A stretch of DNA of 64,000 nucleotides from Isoetes taiwanensis (taxonomy: Eukaryota; Streptophyta; Lycopodiopsida; Isoetales; Isoetaceae): positions 10,044,413 through 10,108,412 of the forward strand of contig JAJEKV010000003.1 in assembly GCA_021234155.1 (NCBI GenBank), given 5' to 3'. Both the position numbers and the translations under genes were made by a program. This document shows, piece after piece, positions 45,901 to 55,602 of this stretch. The notes under the pieces were generated by a model. It was not told where the DNA came from and searched no databases. It was given only the letters and a program-made list of their open reading frames with translations. Positions within the stretch are counted from its first letter, which is position 1; every line of letters starts with the position of its first letter.

Positions 45901-47270
45901 ATGGCGGCAAGCGTTTGGAGCAGCTGGTTTTCCCAGAGCATGCATATGGTCATGGATGGATGAAGGGCAAGCATGGCGGAGTTCCACAATCTCGTTCTTG
46001 GCACAGAACAAACACAAATGTAAGAAGGGAATTTCCACAATCTCGTTCTTGGCATAGAACAAACACAAATGTAAGAAGGGAATTTGGGCAGAATGTAAGA
46101 AGGGAGTTTGAGCGTAAAGAGAAGCAGGGGAATTTAGGCGTAAGAAGAACACGCTCACAGTTGGCCTTAAGAAAGAGGGGTGTAAAATTCTGGAAAAGAG
46201 ATGCTTAATGCACATTAGCAAAGATGGATATTGACTTGGAGCAGATTACAGAAAGAAAGAAAAAGCAAAAGCGCCTAATCAGTGAGAAGACTGAGGTGCT
46301 GGATGTTAAAGATGTTGGACAACAAGTTGAGAAAGCTGAGGTGCTGGTTGAAGAGGAAGTTGCCAAGTCTACCCTGATTGCAACTCTTGCTACTCAGGGG
46401 CCTCGACATAATCGACATTCTTTTCTCGCCGCACTTCTGAGCTCTACAAAGGCTTGATTCGGAAGGGAATCTCAAAGTATGGAACCGCAATTCGTGCTTG
46501 CACTTTCGAACCTTTGCAATGGGCTCGAGAATTGGAGCAATGTTAGTCACTCCAATCTTCTTCTTTGTGGGTCTTACAAATCAGGTTATAGTTTCCAGTT
46601 CTACCACATCTACTCCGTTCTCTATCGATGTTTCTCCACATGGTCAAGTGATGGCTCTAGGCCACTTGAAAGACTTCCTTTGGTTGGATGTGAAGATGGC
46701 AGCACATTGGCATTTCAATACATCCCCGCAACATGCGAAGTTTCGACCGAAGCCACGCTTGTAGGGCACAAAGGAGCTGTTACATGTCTCACATCTACCA
46801 TTCTTTGGTTTGTTCCGGATCACAAGATAATTCCATCGATTTGGCGACCTTTGCGATTGGCGGTGCATGTATGTTCTTGAGGGCACCCATTCCAAGCCCA
46901 TATCGCCTTTTGTTACTTTGGGACTCTTACCTCATCTCATCTGCATTAGATGGTGATATCAAAGTTTGGATAACAACGGATGATGGTGTGCTCCAAGATA
47001 CCGTGGCTCACATTCTCGAGCCCTCCGATACTCCTCTCAAAATTTCTATATCAATGGATTTGCAACAGCAAAGTGCCTCGCCTCTTATGTTCCTATAGCA
47101 AATGCACAATTCGAGTCTTCAATCTTCCAAGTCTTATGCGCACCGGTCAAGATGTCAACTCGCCAAAGATGTTATCGCTTTCTATATAGCTGAAACCGGC
47201 TTGTTTTCAGCACATAAAGGTGGGATTGTCAACGTTTGGCAACCTTCCATCTCCTTTCAACAATGATAGG
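45901..47270 (+). pseudogene. WD40 protein fragment, CCCH/ZFWD-like, copy C (best copy)
   Basis: Arg-rich part (45915-46208) with two 17-residue repeats, then MDIDLEQITERKKKQKR and VKDVGQQVEKAEVLVEEEV. WD40 blades follow: EGNLKVWNR (46462), FVGLTNQVIVSSS, PHGQVMAL, the GCEDGSTLAFQYIP strand near 46690, LVGHKGAVTCLTST near 46760, LLWDSYLISSALDGDIKVW near 46915, DTPLKISISMDLQQQ near 47030, VFNLPSL near 47115 and GGIVNVWQPSI near 47222. This order (GPVGQV-like strand, EDGS-LAF, GH-GAVTCL, LDG-IKVW, V-NLPS) matches plant ZFWD-type WD40 proteins. The CCCH finger is not visible. Three small frame changes break the reading. Confidence 0.65.
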
Positions 47271-47670
47271 AGACTACATCAACAAAGCAGATGATAAGGA
47301 TATCTCATGGTTGGGGTATGTGACATGCTTGTAAACATTTCAAGTAGATAAGCTCTTCAATTTAAAAGGCCGTAAAATGTACGATAAAAAGGCCGTTGAA
47401 AGAGCACGAAAAAATGTACAAAATGTACAAAGGAGCACTTCGTAAAGTATCGCCCTTGCTGCAAAAGCACCAGAACATGCACAAACAAATTTGGTTATGT
47501 GCTGATATATCTTTTGTAAATATCATGATGCTAGTGAATTTGCTAGCACTCATTTTGGAATTGAATATTGATCTAAATCTTCAAGTTCATTTGCGCTTAT
47601 AGTCCTTTTTTGTTGGTATTGCAAGAAACATGCATTTTGTAGTTGTAGCAGAGGTATATTGTATATGCAG
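47271..47670. other. Linker between WD40 fragment and Glu-rich exon, copy C
   Basis: KAVERARKNVQNVQ-type charged peptide near 47390, then AT-rich intron-like DNA ending TATATGCAG at 47670, a good splice acceptor. Confidence 0.45.
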
Positions 47671-47881
47671 GTTAAGGCATGGATGGAGAAAAAGGACATG
47701 GAAGCTTTACACATTCAGAAGGCACTTGTAGAAGAGGAAGAGGCTGCCAGCTGAAGTAAGTTGTCGTTTAATTGGTGCATTAATGTGAAAAGTCAATCAT
47801 TATTTGACGGTCTAATTTTTTTCTGTTTTTGCGTGAAAGCAAAGCTTCTGGAAAGGAAACGTTTGAAAAAGCTAAGACTTA
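47671..47881 (+). pseudogene. Glu/Lys-rich exon pair with intron, copy C
   Basis: Exon 47671-47755 encodes VKAWMEKKDMEALHIQKALV then EEEEAA. Donor GTAAGT is at 47756 and the acceptor is near 47833, damaged to TTGCGTG where copy B has TTGCAG. Exon two encodes KLLERKRLKKLRLR. The splice signals and reading phase agree between copies. The donor gene is not named; charged helices of this kind occur in several plant nuclear proteins. Confidence 0.5.
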
Positions 47882-48531
47882 GATGCTAAATTGACATCTC
47901 CACTAGGTCATCAAATTGCAGAAATTCCACTTGACCCAAAAGTTTCCAAGATGCTATTGTCTTCAGGACCACTTGGTTGCTCATCTGAGGTAGTCATTAT
48001 TGCCGCAATGATGTCCGGCCCAATCAATCTGATATCAAGCTTTGGAAGGCAAAGGGAGCTTGATGAGGCAAGGAGCCGCTTTTTCTCGCATCCGAAGGTG
48101 ATCTCATCAGCTACCTTAATGTGTATGAAGCCTTTATTTCTTCTAACAAATCATCACAATGGTGTCATCAGAATCGCATTAATTATCACCCATGAAGAAA
48201 GTTCTAGATGTAAGAGCCCAACTAGCAAAGGTTTTACAACGTCTTGGCATGAACATGAGATCATGTGACAAAGATATTGAAAGAGTCGGAAAGTCAGTAG
48301 CTTCAGCCGTTCTTTATGAATGCTAGCCAACCGCAGCAGATGGGAAATCCTACAAAGTTGTTCGCGGTGGGAATCGGGAGTTACTCATTCATCCATCATC
48401 GGTTTTATTTAGAGCAACTCCAAAATGGCTTGTGTTTCATTGTTATTTTACAGTCACCGGCACTACATGAAAGATGTCTCTACAATTGATCGCTCATGGC
48501 TAATCGAGGTTGCACCTCATTTCTTCAATCG
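47882..48531 (+). pseudogene. DEAH-box RNA helicase C-terminal fragment (DHX35-like), copy C (best copy)
   Basis: The frame at 47891-48268 reads TSPLGHQIAEIPLDPKVSKM, LLSSGPLGCSSEVVIIAAMM and RQRELDEARSRF, the HA2 (ratchet/winged-helix) region of DEAH-box helicases. Other frames continue NVYEAFISSNKSSQWCH, VRAQLAKVLQRLGMNMRSCD, SYKVVRGG, ELLIHPSSVLFRATPKWLVF and MKDVSTIDRSWLIEVAPHFF, the OB-fold region. Family members of DHX35 type carry near-identical landmarks (NHH-LKKV, RGN-E-YIHPSSVLFR-NPKWV-Y, WL-E-APHF). The RecA domains are absent, so this is a captured 3' portion and not an active helicase. Confidence 0.85.
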
Positions 48532-48918
48532 GCGAGGACCGAAAATGAGTGAACAATGGCAACACTTGGCAATCGACCATCAAGCATTTCATAATGTAAG
48601 CAAGTTAAAATTGCACACTTGCAAAGGCATTTACATGCAACTTCAATGTTGCCTTGAGCCAAGCTTTGTTTGCTCCATCCCAAAGCAATAAGAAAGGCTA
48701 CCATGTCCATTCTACTAACATATTTTAAGTCGATGGAGAATCCCTCGAGAATGTCAAACCCGGGCGAGGGATTGCAGAGTGACCGGGATCCGATTCAAGA
48801 AAGTTTGGTGGTCTTATTGTCCCAGCATGAAGAACTTGCATTTGGCTACATTAACTCTGTTGAAATGCTTGTTAAGTATATCGCTTTAATCTATAGTACA
48901 TGCTCTTTTGTGATCTAA
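48532..48918 (+). other. Coding-like tail after helicase fragment, copy C
   Basis: Two pieces: KMSEQWQHLAIDHQAFHNVS (48545) and SMENPSRMSNPGEGLQSDRD (48733) through EELAFGYINSVEMLVKYIAL. I do not recognise them. The second could be a separate captured exon. Confidence 0.35.
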
Positions 48919-49603
48919 TGCCTATGTGAGATGCTTCGGTCTCCCCTCGTGTCTTCTCTTCTATGCAACCAAATTACTAAAAGGTCTTCTTTATACGGTT
49001 GTGACCTTCAGATCCAGCAAGCAAGCTTGACTCAAAGCATTGTGATAATGCAAAATAAAGAAATGAAATAAATTACTGGCTTACGGATTTTGATCATCTA
49101 TCTAGCGAGGAGGTTAAGAAGCAATTACCAATCTATGTGCCCTTCCTTGGTTTCTAAATCTGCATTCAAATTGCCTGCTAATAATTGAATCTCAACCCTG
49201 CAACAGGTAAATTGAGGGCTGGATGCTTACTATAGAATGAAACATTAATGAGTTTCCAACTTTGGCTAGGAGACTCCTATTTAATATCTGTAGAAGTTGG
49301 CATGTTTTTGAAGAGAAAAAGTTCGAGAAATATACGAGTGTTATTATTTATGTAGTATCGGCTAACATCCGTCGCACGGCCTCGAGAATAAACTTCTTAA
49401 TTTCCAAAATCCTATTAGTAAGAACTCAAGCTGTTGTCTTCTTGGGGTGGTTGTGTTATCTTGTGGTCCTTCCTTGCTATTTTTCCCCAATTTTATGCTC
49501 ATTCCCTACATGAAATAGGCAGACTATCTATTATTAAAATTTTAAGCAATTTCTTAAAATAGCTTTGTATTTTGCCTTTTTTTTCCCCTTTTCCCCAAAT
49601 GCC

Positions 49604-49753
49604 CCTTGTAGAACTAGTGAGCTTCTAATGTGCTAAAGCCCATCCTCGATAATCAGGCAAAATGGATGGCTCTTTAAGCCTTGTAGAACTAGTGAGCTTC
49701 TAATGTGCTAAAGCCCATTCTCGATAATCAGGCAAAATGGATGGCTCTTTAAG
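49604..49753. repeat. 75-bp tandem duplication, copy C
   Basis: Two direct copies starting CCTTGTAGAACTAGTGAGCT at 49604 and 49679, as in copy B. Confidence 0.85.
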
Positions 49754-50609
49754 ATTTTGGGTATTTTTTGGCATGTTCCTTTGCCAAAAAATAGGGCTTT
49801 GCCAAATGGATTGATCTCCAAGATGTTTGGAAGTTGTTTTCCTCACTGTTTCCTTTTTTCATGAACAGTGGAATTGTTGGTTTCTTCATTCTTGGTCAGT
49901 TCTTCATGGTTATTCTTTCGATGTTGTTAAAAATGTCGATCCAAGGGAATTTCAGGTAGTCTAAGTGTTCTTTGAGAAGTCTACTTCTATATGATTCTAA
50001 GTCTTCACTGCTATATGATTCTGTTGCATTTTACCTAAATTAATGATCATTTTAAAAAAATAAAATAAAATAGAGGGTATAGAAAATTAGGGGCATTTTT
50101 TATACAAATTTTACAAATATATGGGGTAGGAAATCCAAGATGGAGGAGCTAATGTGATGGATTAATTGAGGAACCTTCATTTTGTCGTATATATAAAGGG
50201 GTAGATTCAGGCCATCAACTCCTTTTTTGAACATTTGATTAATAAATAATGTTCGCCATGCCAGCCTACATAGCTTCTAGAAGAGGATTTCTTAAGGATC
50301 TTAGGCTTCCCACCTACAATAGTAAAATGATCGCCTTGTCAAGGCGCTTTTTAAGTGAGTCGAGAGAATTCTAGGAGATGAAAACCCGGACAACATCAAC
50401 TACTGATACACAATTCTTCTCTAGGAATGCATGATATGATCAATACAAAATCCTTAGGGGCTACTTTGACTTGTGTAGACCCGCATCTTAATGTGTAAGA
50501 GCAGCTTTTATTAACACTACAAGAGAATGATGGCTAAACATCGAATAATCGCCGAGAGCTTTCATAAAAATGCATAACCGCCAGGGCCCTTATTCCCGAT
50601 TTAAATGTA

Positions 50610-50770
50610 CCGACGAGTTTTATCTGACGATTTAACGTCAGAATAATCGTCAGATAATTAGTCAGATGTAGTCAGATGAATAGTCAGAAGCATAGTTAGT
50701 GTATTAGTCGATATTTAGTCGACGCTTAGTCGGGTTATTAGTCGATAAATCGCCATCTTCTTAGTCAAAC
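50610..50770. repeat. AGTCAGATG / TAGTCGA minisatellite, copy C
   Basis: Repeated TAGTCAGATG and TAGTCGA units at 8-14 bp spacing. The left half keeps CAG and the right half reads CGA. Confidence 0.6.
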
Positions 50771-50856
50771 GATTCAACAAGTTTTTAGTCAATGCAATAC
50801 TTAGAATATTAGTCATTGTATTTGTTGGTCTATGAACTATTGCAATGTTTATATAC

Positions 50857-50915
50857 CAAACAGGGATTTGAACCCTGATATTCCAGTTTATAATAAGACT
50901 CTAACCTTTAATAAA
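50857..50915 (-). other. tRNA-like B-box sequence
   Basis: The minus strand reads ATCAGGGTTCAAATCCCTG, which has the shape of a T-arm with its loop. The matching A box and a foldable acceptor stem were not found, so it may be a tRNA relic or tRNA-derived SINE piece. Copy B has it at 22199-22260. Confidence 0.3.
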
Positions 50916-51938
50916 ACTTACAAATTAAACAGCAAAATTGGTTATAGAATTTTAGCAACACAAGATTCTAGTATATAAGAAGACGACATGCTTGTAGATC
51001 TGCATTTGTAATCATAATAACAACGAAAATCATAGCGCAAATGCAAATGATGCCATTACATCTATAAACATTAAAATTTCTATACTGAATTATCATTCAA
51101 GAGGTATCACATCCAACCTCTTTAAATTCCAAACACTAAAACCTGCAGAAATTACCATGAAGCTACCAAAACTAAGGAACAAGTATCTTTCAATAATATT
51201 CAGGCATAAATAGAATGCTTAAATACTATGAAAAAATGCAAAATCCAGAAGGGAGATCTAATATGGAAAAATTTAAGTAAAATGGGTCAAATAGTTGCAG
51301 CATTGCACAAAGCCGAAGGTTCGTACAAAACCTTGTGCATCAGCGGACCATTCAAAACCAATAAATCTTTTATGTTGCATTGTTCTTTAAATCAAACTAA
51401 AACTTCATGCATAAAACCTATTTTTGATGTGTCTTGAAATGTTTGAAGTTCCTCCTTGTCCGATTGAGTTTGTTTGTGAAATACAACTGAAGCATGTCTT
51501 CGACCTATATTTTTCATGTTGTAGAGCAGCACTTGCAAAGACCTCTTATGGAGTAACAAAACCAAATAAATGTGGCAATATTTAACTATTTCCAAATCTA
51601 TATTTGTAGCATGCATTTGTAAACCCTGCTCTGAACATTCCACACTTGCTGAAACATGTGTTAGTCGTAGAAAACCATAAGGCATATTCATAGAAGCTCT
51701 AGAATGTGTTTTTCAAAAGCAATAAGGCACTAAAGAAATAAATACTGAGGAACGACCAAGCCAGGGTAGGAATATCAAAAATTTGTACCATTGGGATAGA
51801 TTAAGCTATCTAAGATGGCGTCGCTCAGAAAGCTTTTTGAGGAAAAATTGCTAATTTTTTGAGAATTTTTAGCAAATGCTCAAGCTAGTTTTAGGCTACA
51901 TCCTTGTCCTCATTGGCAATTAGCTTCCTTAAGTAAGT

Positions 51939-51980
51939 GCCTACATATAGTTGAAGGCTTCCCTTTAACTATATGTAGGC
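51939..51980. repeat. 14-bp perfect palindrome at a rearrangement point
   Basis: GCCTACATATAGTT (51939-51952) and AACTATATGTAGGC (51967-51980) form a perfect stem around a 14-base loop. Copy B instead has 60-70 bp of different sequence after TTTAACTA (23296 on). Confidence 0.75.
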
Positions 51981-52566
51981 AACACTCGAGATAGTTATTA
52001 GGTAAGTTATAGTCCTCCTAGTAAACAGGTTCGCAAAAAGAGATACACACTTAGATAACTGTTAGCCAGCCTCCCAAGCAAGCAAATGCCCTTCTTAATA
52101 TATTGATATGGATCAAGGACTTGAACATGATCTTTTGATCTTTCACTAGCTGGACCTACATAGGCAGTGAATCCAAATTACTAGCGTCTTGCCAAAAATT
52201 CGAGCGCCTGCGCCATCATGTCTCGCGCCGTCGCCTTGAAAGATGGTAGTTTTCGTGCTTTTGGTAACCAGTGCTGTCGTTATAGCACTAGGCATGTCTT
52301 TTTAAGCAAGGTCGATAGGATTGCCACCACGATGTTCACGATGTATCACTCTTAAGGATCCTGGCCACGATCCTGGCGAGGATATTTCCTGAAAGGGTAA
52401 ATAATGTGGGGTTAACATTGTCATTTACCTGTATATTTTTTTCAAGGATCGGGCCACGTTCCTTGTCTGCATTTTTTCAAGACATTGTCTTCTGAACCGT
52501 GTTACTTACCTGTTTTGAATTCTTTGTGCATCACTGAATCTTTTTCGTGGGCCCAACGTAGAACCC

Positions 52567-53131
52567 ATGCGGATCATAACTCCTGATAAAAGTCGGAAGT
52601 GGTGCATGGAAATAGCCCAGGCCAAACCACATGTGGTAGGAGACCGCCGCAAGGATCTCTATCTCCTTATTAGGACCAGAAAGGGCTTAGAGAATTTCGA
52701 ACAGCTGGGCATAATCGTTGCTATATGGGAAGGCATGAAGAATAATGTGCAAGATGCAATCATATGCAGCGTGGAGGATACGAAACAACTTCAATTTGTC
52801 AAGTTTGTGTTGCGGTGGATGTAACTATGATCCTTCCATCAGGACTGCAAGCAAGGTAAACAAACCGGCAAGTGGCAAGGGGGTGCCTACTAGTGCAAAG
52901 GGGTATGGTTGGAACCTACAATCTTATGATTCATTGAGCTTGTCTGGGATAAAGTGCAATAGATGTATATTCGTTGGATTCAGCATGTGCAGAAAGGTCC
53001 TTTCAGCTGAGAAGAAACCTCCTTGTATTGCTTTGAAGGCTACAAAAGATAACAAACTGCCCTCACGGATGGACATGAATTGGTTGCGGGCGATGCCAAG
53101 AAGAAATTCGTTGTCCCATGTGTTGGTGTAG
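52567..53131 (+). pseudogene. Passenger-gene exon fragment, unrecognised, copy C
   Basis: Encodes KPHVVGDRRKDLYLLIRTRK and NFEQLGIIVAIWEGMKNNVQ, then in other frames IALKATKDNKLPSRMDMNWL and KKKFVVPCVGVGELSTPKE. The peptide is the same in copy B apart from substitutions and the frame breaks at CAG/CTG sites. Possibly part of the same gene as 59585-62040. Function unknown. Confidence 0.45.
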
Positions 53132-53601
53132 GCGAACTATCGACTCCCAAAGAACATTTGGTGTCTTCGGAGCTTATACTATCTGCAAATCCCTAGCGGT
53201 TCTCGCTACCAATCCCTCCTACCAAATGCTTAAGCCTCCTTCAGTTAGGGATTCAGATGAACAAGAAGCACCATAGCCAAGAAAGATAAGCACTTTCAAA
53301 ATTAAACTTTAAAATTTAAATACCGAGGAAACATCGCAGCCTTCTTCTTCGTCTACTCCTACCTCGTCCACCATCCCAACAACTACGAGCTCTATATTGA
53401 CATGGCCAACTGCTTCACGTATGCTGGATGAGTTGAAGTTCAATCTTGATGAAAAAAAGAAGCTTGCTGAATAGACCGCCTCCAAACTTGAAGAGTTTAA
53501 AAAGTGTTATCCTATGGGAGCAAATTGATTCTAGAAGATTAGTATTTTTTATTGTGAGACAGCTCCCGCAAATCTACTCATAGAATTCGGTCAAACGATC
53601 A
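53132..53601 (+). pseudogene. Passenger-gene exons upstream of Helitron, copy C
   Basis: Pieces ELKFNLDEK and LEEFKKCYPMGAN, then ETAPANLLIEFGQTI up to the Helitron edge at 53601. On the other side the exon resumes MYKCYHK and meets a GTAAAT donor near 59606. The element therefore splits a coding exon of the passenger gene. Confidence 0.45.
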
Positions 53602-53639
53602 CTAGTAATGGTACCCAGCCTTGCTGGGCATAAATTAGG

Positions 53640-55372
53640 AACCTTTAATTTCTTTCTTTTTTTATTCTCCCTTTTTTTTCTAACCCCCTTCTCCCTCCCT
53701 TTGCCTTCCCTTTCCCCTTCCCCTTTTTTTCTTTCTCTTTTTCTTATCAGCTTTTTCCCTTCCTTTTTATCTTTCCCCGCTCTTCCCATTTTTCCACTAC
53801 TCTCTTTCCCTTTCCTTTTCCCCTTCCTCTTCCTTTTCCTTTTCCTTTTTTCTTTCCCGTTTCTCATGCATTTTTTTCGTTCTCTTTTGCTTACCTTTTC
53901 ATGTGCCCTTTTCTTCCTTTCCCCACCCTCTTCCTCTTGATCACGTGCCCTTTTCCCCATCTCTTTTCCCATTTCTCTCTTCTCTTTTCCTCATGCTCTT
54001 TTTGCTTTCCCTTCTCCTTTTTCCGCTTCCCTTTTCCTTTCAACTTTCCATTCCCTTTTCATACTTTCCCCACCCTTTGCTTTTTGATGTTCCCTTTTTC
54101 TTTTCCTTTCTCTTTCCCCTTCCTTTACATTTTCCCTTTCCCGTTCCCTTTCGCTTTTCATATGCCTCTTTCCATTCCCTTTTCTCAACCTTTTTTATGT
54201 ACCCTTTTTCCTTCTTTCCCCATCCTCTTCCCCTTTTTCCCCTTTCCACTTTCTCCTTTCTTGTTTCTTTTTTTTTTCCCTTTCCCATACTCTTTTTCCC
54301 TTTCTTTTTTCTATTTCCTCACCCTTTCCCTCTTCCCTTTTTTCTCGTGCCCTTTTCTCCTTCATCTTTTCCTCTTTTCCTATTCCTTGCTCCCTACCCT
54401 TTGTCTATTCTACTTTCCCCCACCTTTTTCCTCATTTTTCCATCCTTTCCCTCTTCCTTTTTCTCGATGCTCTTTTTGCTTTCTTTTTTCTCTTTCTTCA
54501 CCCTTTCTCTTTTCCCTTTTTTTCACTTTTTTTCCTTTTTTTCTCTTTTCGTTCCCTTTTCCCATGTTCTCTTTTTTCCCTTTTCCCCTCTTTTTCTTTT
54601 TACTTTTCTTTTTCCCATAGACTTTGCAACCTTTTCTTATTTTCCCTTACCTTTTTCTCCTTTTCTCACCTTTACTTCTTACCCTTCTCATGGTGCTCTT
54701 TTTTCCGTTCCTTTTCCCCTCGCCTATTCTATTCCTTTTTTCTATTTTCTTTTATCTTTCCATTTTCCTTTTCTCCTTCTCTTTCCTTTTTCCACTTACC
54801 TTTCTTTTATTCCTTTTCCCTTTTCCCTTTCATCGTTTTCCTTTTCCCTTCCCTCTTCCTTTTCCTTTTCCCTTTTCCTTTCATCGTTTTTTCCTTTTCC
54901 CTTCCCCTCTTCCTTTTCCCCTTTTCCCTTTTCCCTTTCATCGTTTTTCCTTTTCCCTTCCCCTCTTCCTTTTCCCTTTCATCGTTTTTCCTTTTCCCTT
55001 CCCCTTTCCTTTTCCCTTTTCCCTTTTCCCTTTCATCATTTTTCCTTTTCCCCTTCCCTTTTTCGTTTCCCTTTTCCCCTTTCATCGTTTTTCCTTTTCC
55101 GTCCCCTTTTCCTTTTCCCTTTTCCCTTTTCCTTTTCCCTTTTCCTTTTCCCTTTTCCCTTTTCCCTTTCATCTTTTTCCTTTTCCTTCCCCTTTTCCTT
55201 TTCCCTTTTCCCTTTCATCGTTTTCCCTTTTCCCTTTTCCCTTTCATCGCGTTTTCCTTTTCCCTTCCCCTTTTCCGTTTCCCTTTTCCCTTTTCCCTTT
55301 CATCGTTTTTCCTTTTCCCTTCCCTTTTCCCTTTTCCCTTTTCCCTTTTCCCTTTTCCCTTTTCCTTTTATT
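53640..55372. repeat. Polypyrimidine satellite (CCTTTTCCCTTTT-type)
   Basis: About 1.7 kb of almost pure C/T on the plus strand. The left half is irregular. The right half (from about 54800) is an array of TTTTCCCTTTTCCC units punctuated by CTTTCATCGTTTTT about every 40-80 bp. Long open frames across it encode only Phe/Pro/Leu/Ser or Lys/Glu/Arg and are artefacts. Confidence 0.95.
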
Positions 55373-55550
55373 GAAGCCATAGTCAAGATGAAATTTTAGT
55401 TGAAGACACGCACACATCATCTCCACCATTGGTCAATCAAATCCCTTTTCCCTTTTCCCTTTTCCCTTTTCCTTTTATTGAAGCCATAGTCAAGATGAAA
55501 TTTTAGTTGAAGACACGCACACATCATCTCCACCATTGGTCAATCAAATC
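55344..55550. repeat. 107-bp tandem duplication at H1 subterminus
   Basis: ATTGAAGCCATAGTCAAGAT through GGTCAATCAAATC starts at 55370 and again at 55477. The pyrimidine run between the two is part of the unit. Confidence 0.9.
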
Positions 55551-55602
55551 CTCGACCGTCCGATTTAGGGTGCGGTCCATTACACAACATTATAATATAA
55601 GA

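Larger units (their letters stand above)
48919..52560. other. Non-coding passenger region, copy C
   Basis: Collinear with 20256-23980. It includes a 75-bp tandem duplication (49604-49753), an AGTCAGA minisatellite (50610-50770), a tRNA-like B box on the minus strand and a 14-bp palindrome. Frames such as 51228-51437 and 51392-51691 (minus) are open but unrecognised. Confidence 0.5.
53602..55602 (-). mobile_element. Helitron unit H1 within the composite
   Basis: A second copy of the 5' terminus TCTTATATTATAATGTTGTG lies at 55602 reading leftward. With the 3' end at 53602 it defines a 2001-bp unit. Its interior is almost entirely the polypyrimidine satellite. Confidence 0.75.

Noticed and set aside
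50857-50915. Possible tRNA gene on the minus strand
   Set aside because: Only a T-arm-like motif is present; no D-arm, anticodon arm or acceptor pairing could be drawn, so it is reported only as a tRNA-like motif.
51392-51691. Minus-strand frame with EQGLQMHA as a PPR protein fragment
   Set aside because: One short PPR-like phrase is not enough and no second repeat is visible.
55321-55372. CCCTTTT repeats as possible interstitial telomere sequence
   Set aside because: The complementary unit AAAAGGG lacks the T of the plant TTTAGGG telomere repeat and grades into irregular C/T satellite.
53901-55399. Long open frames (up to 498 codons) over the pyrimidine-rich tract and their Lys/Glu-rich counterparts on the other strand
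   Set aside because: Pure C/T sequence lacks stop codons by composition; the products are low-complexity and shift with every array unit.
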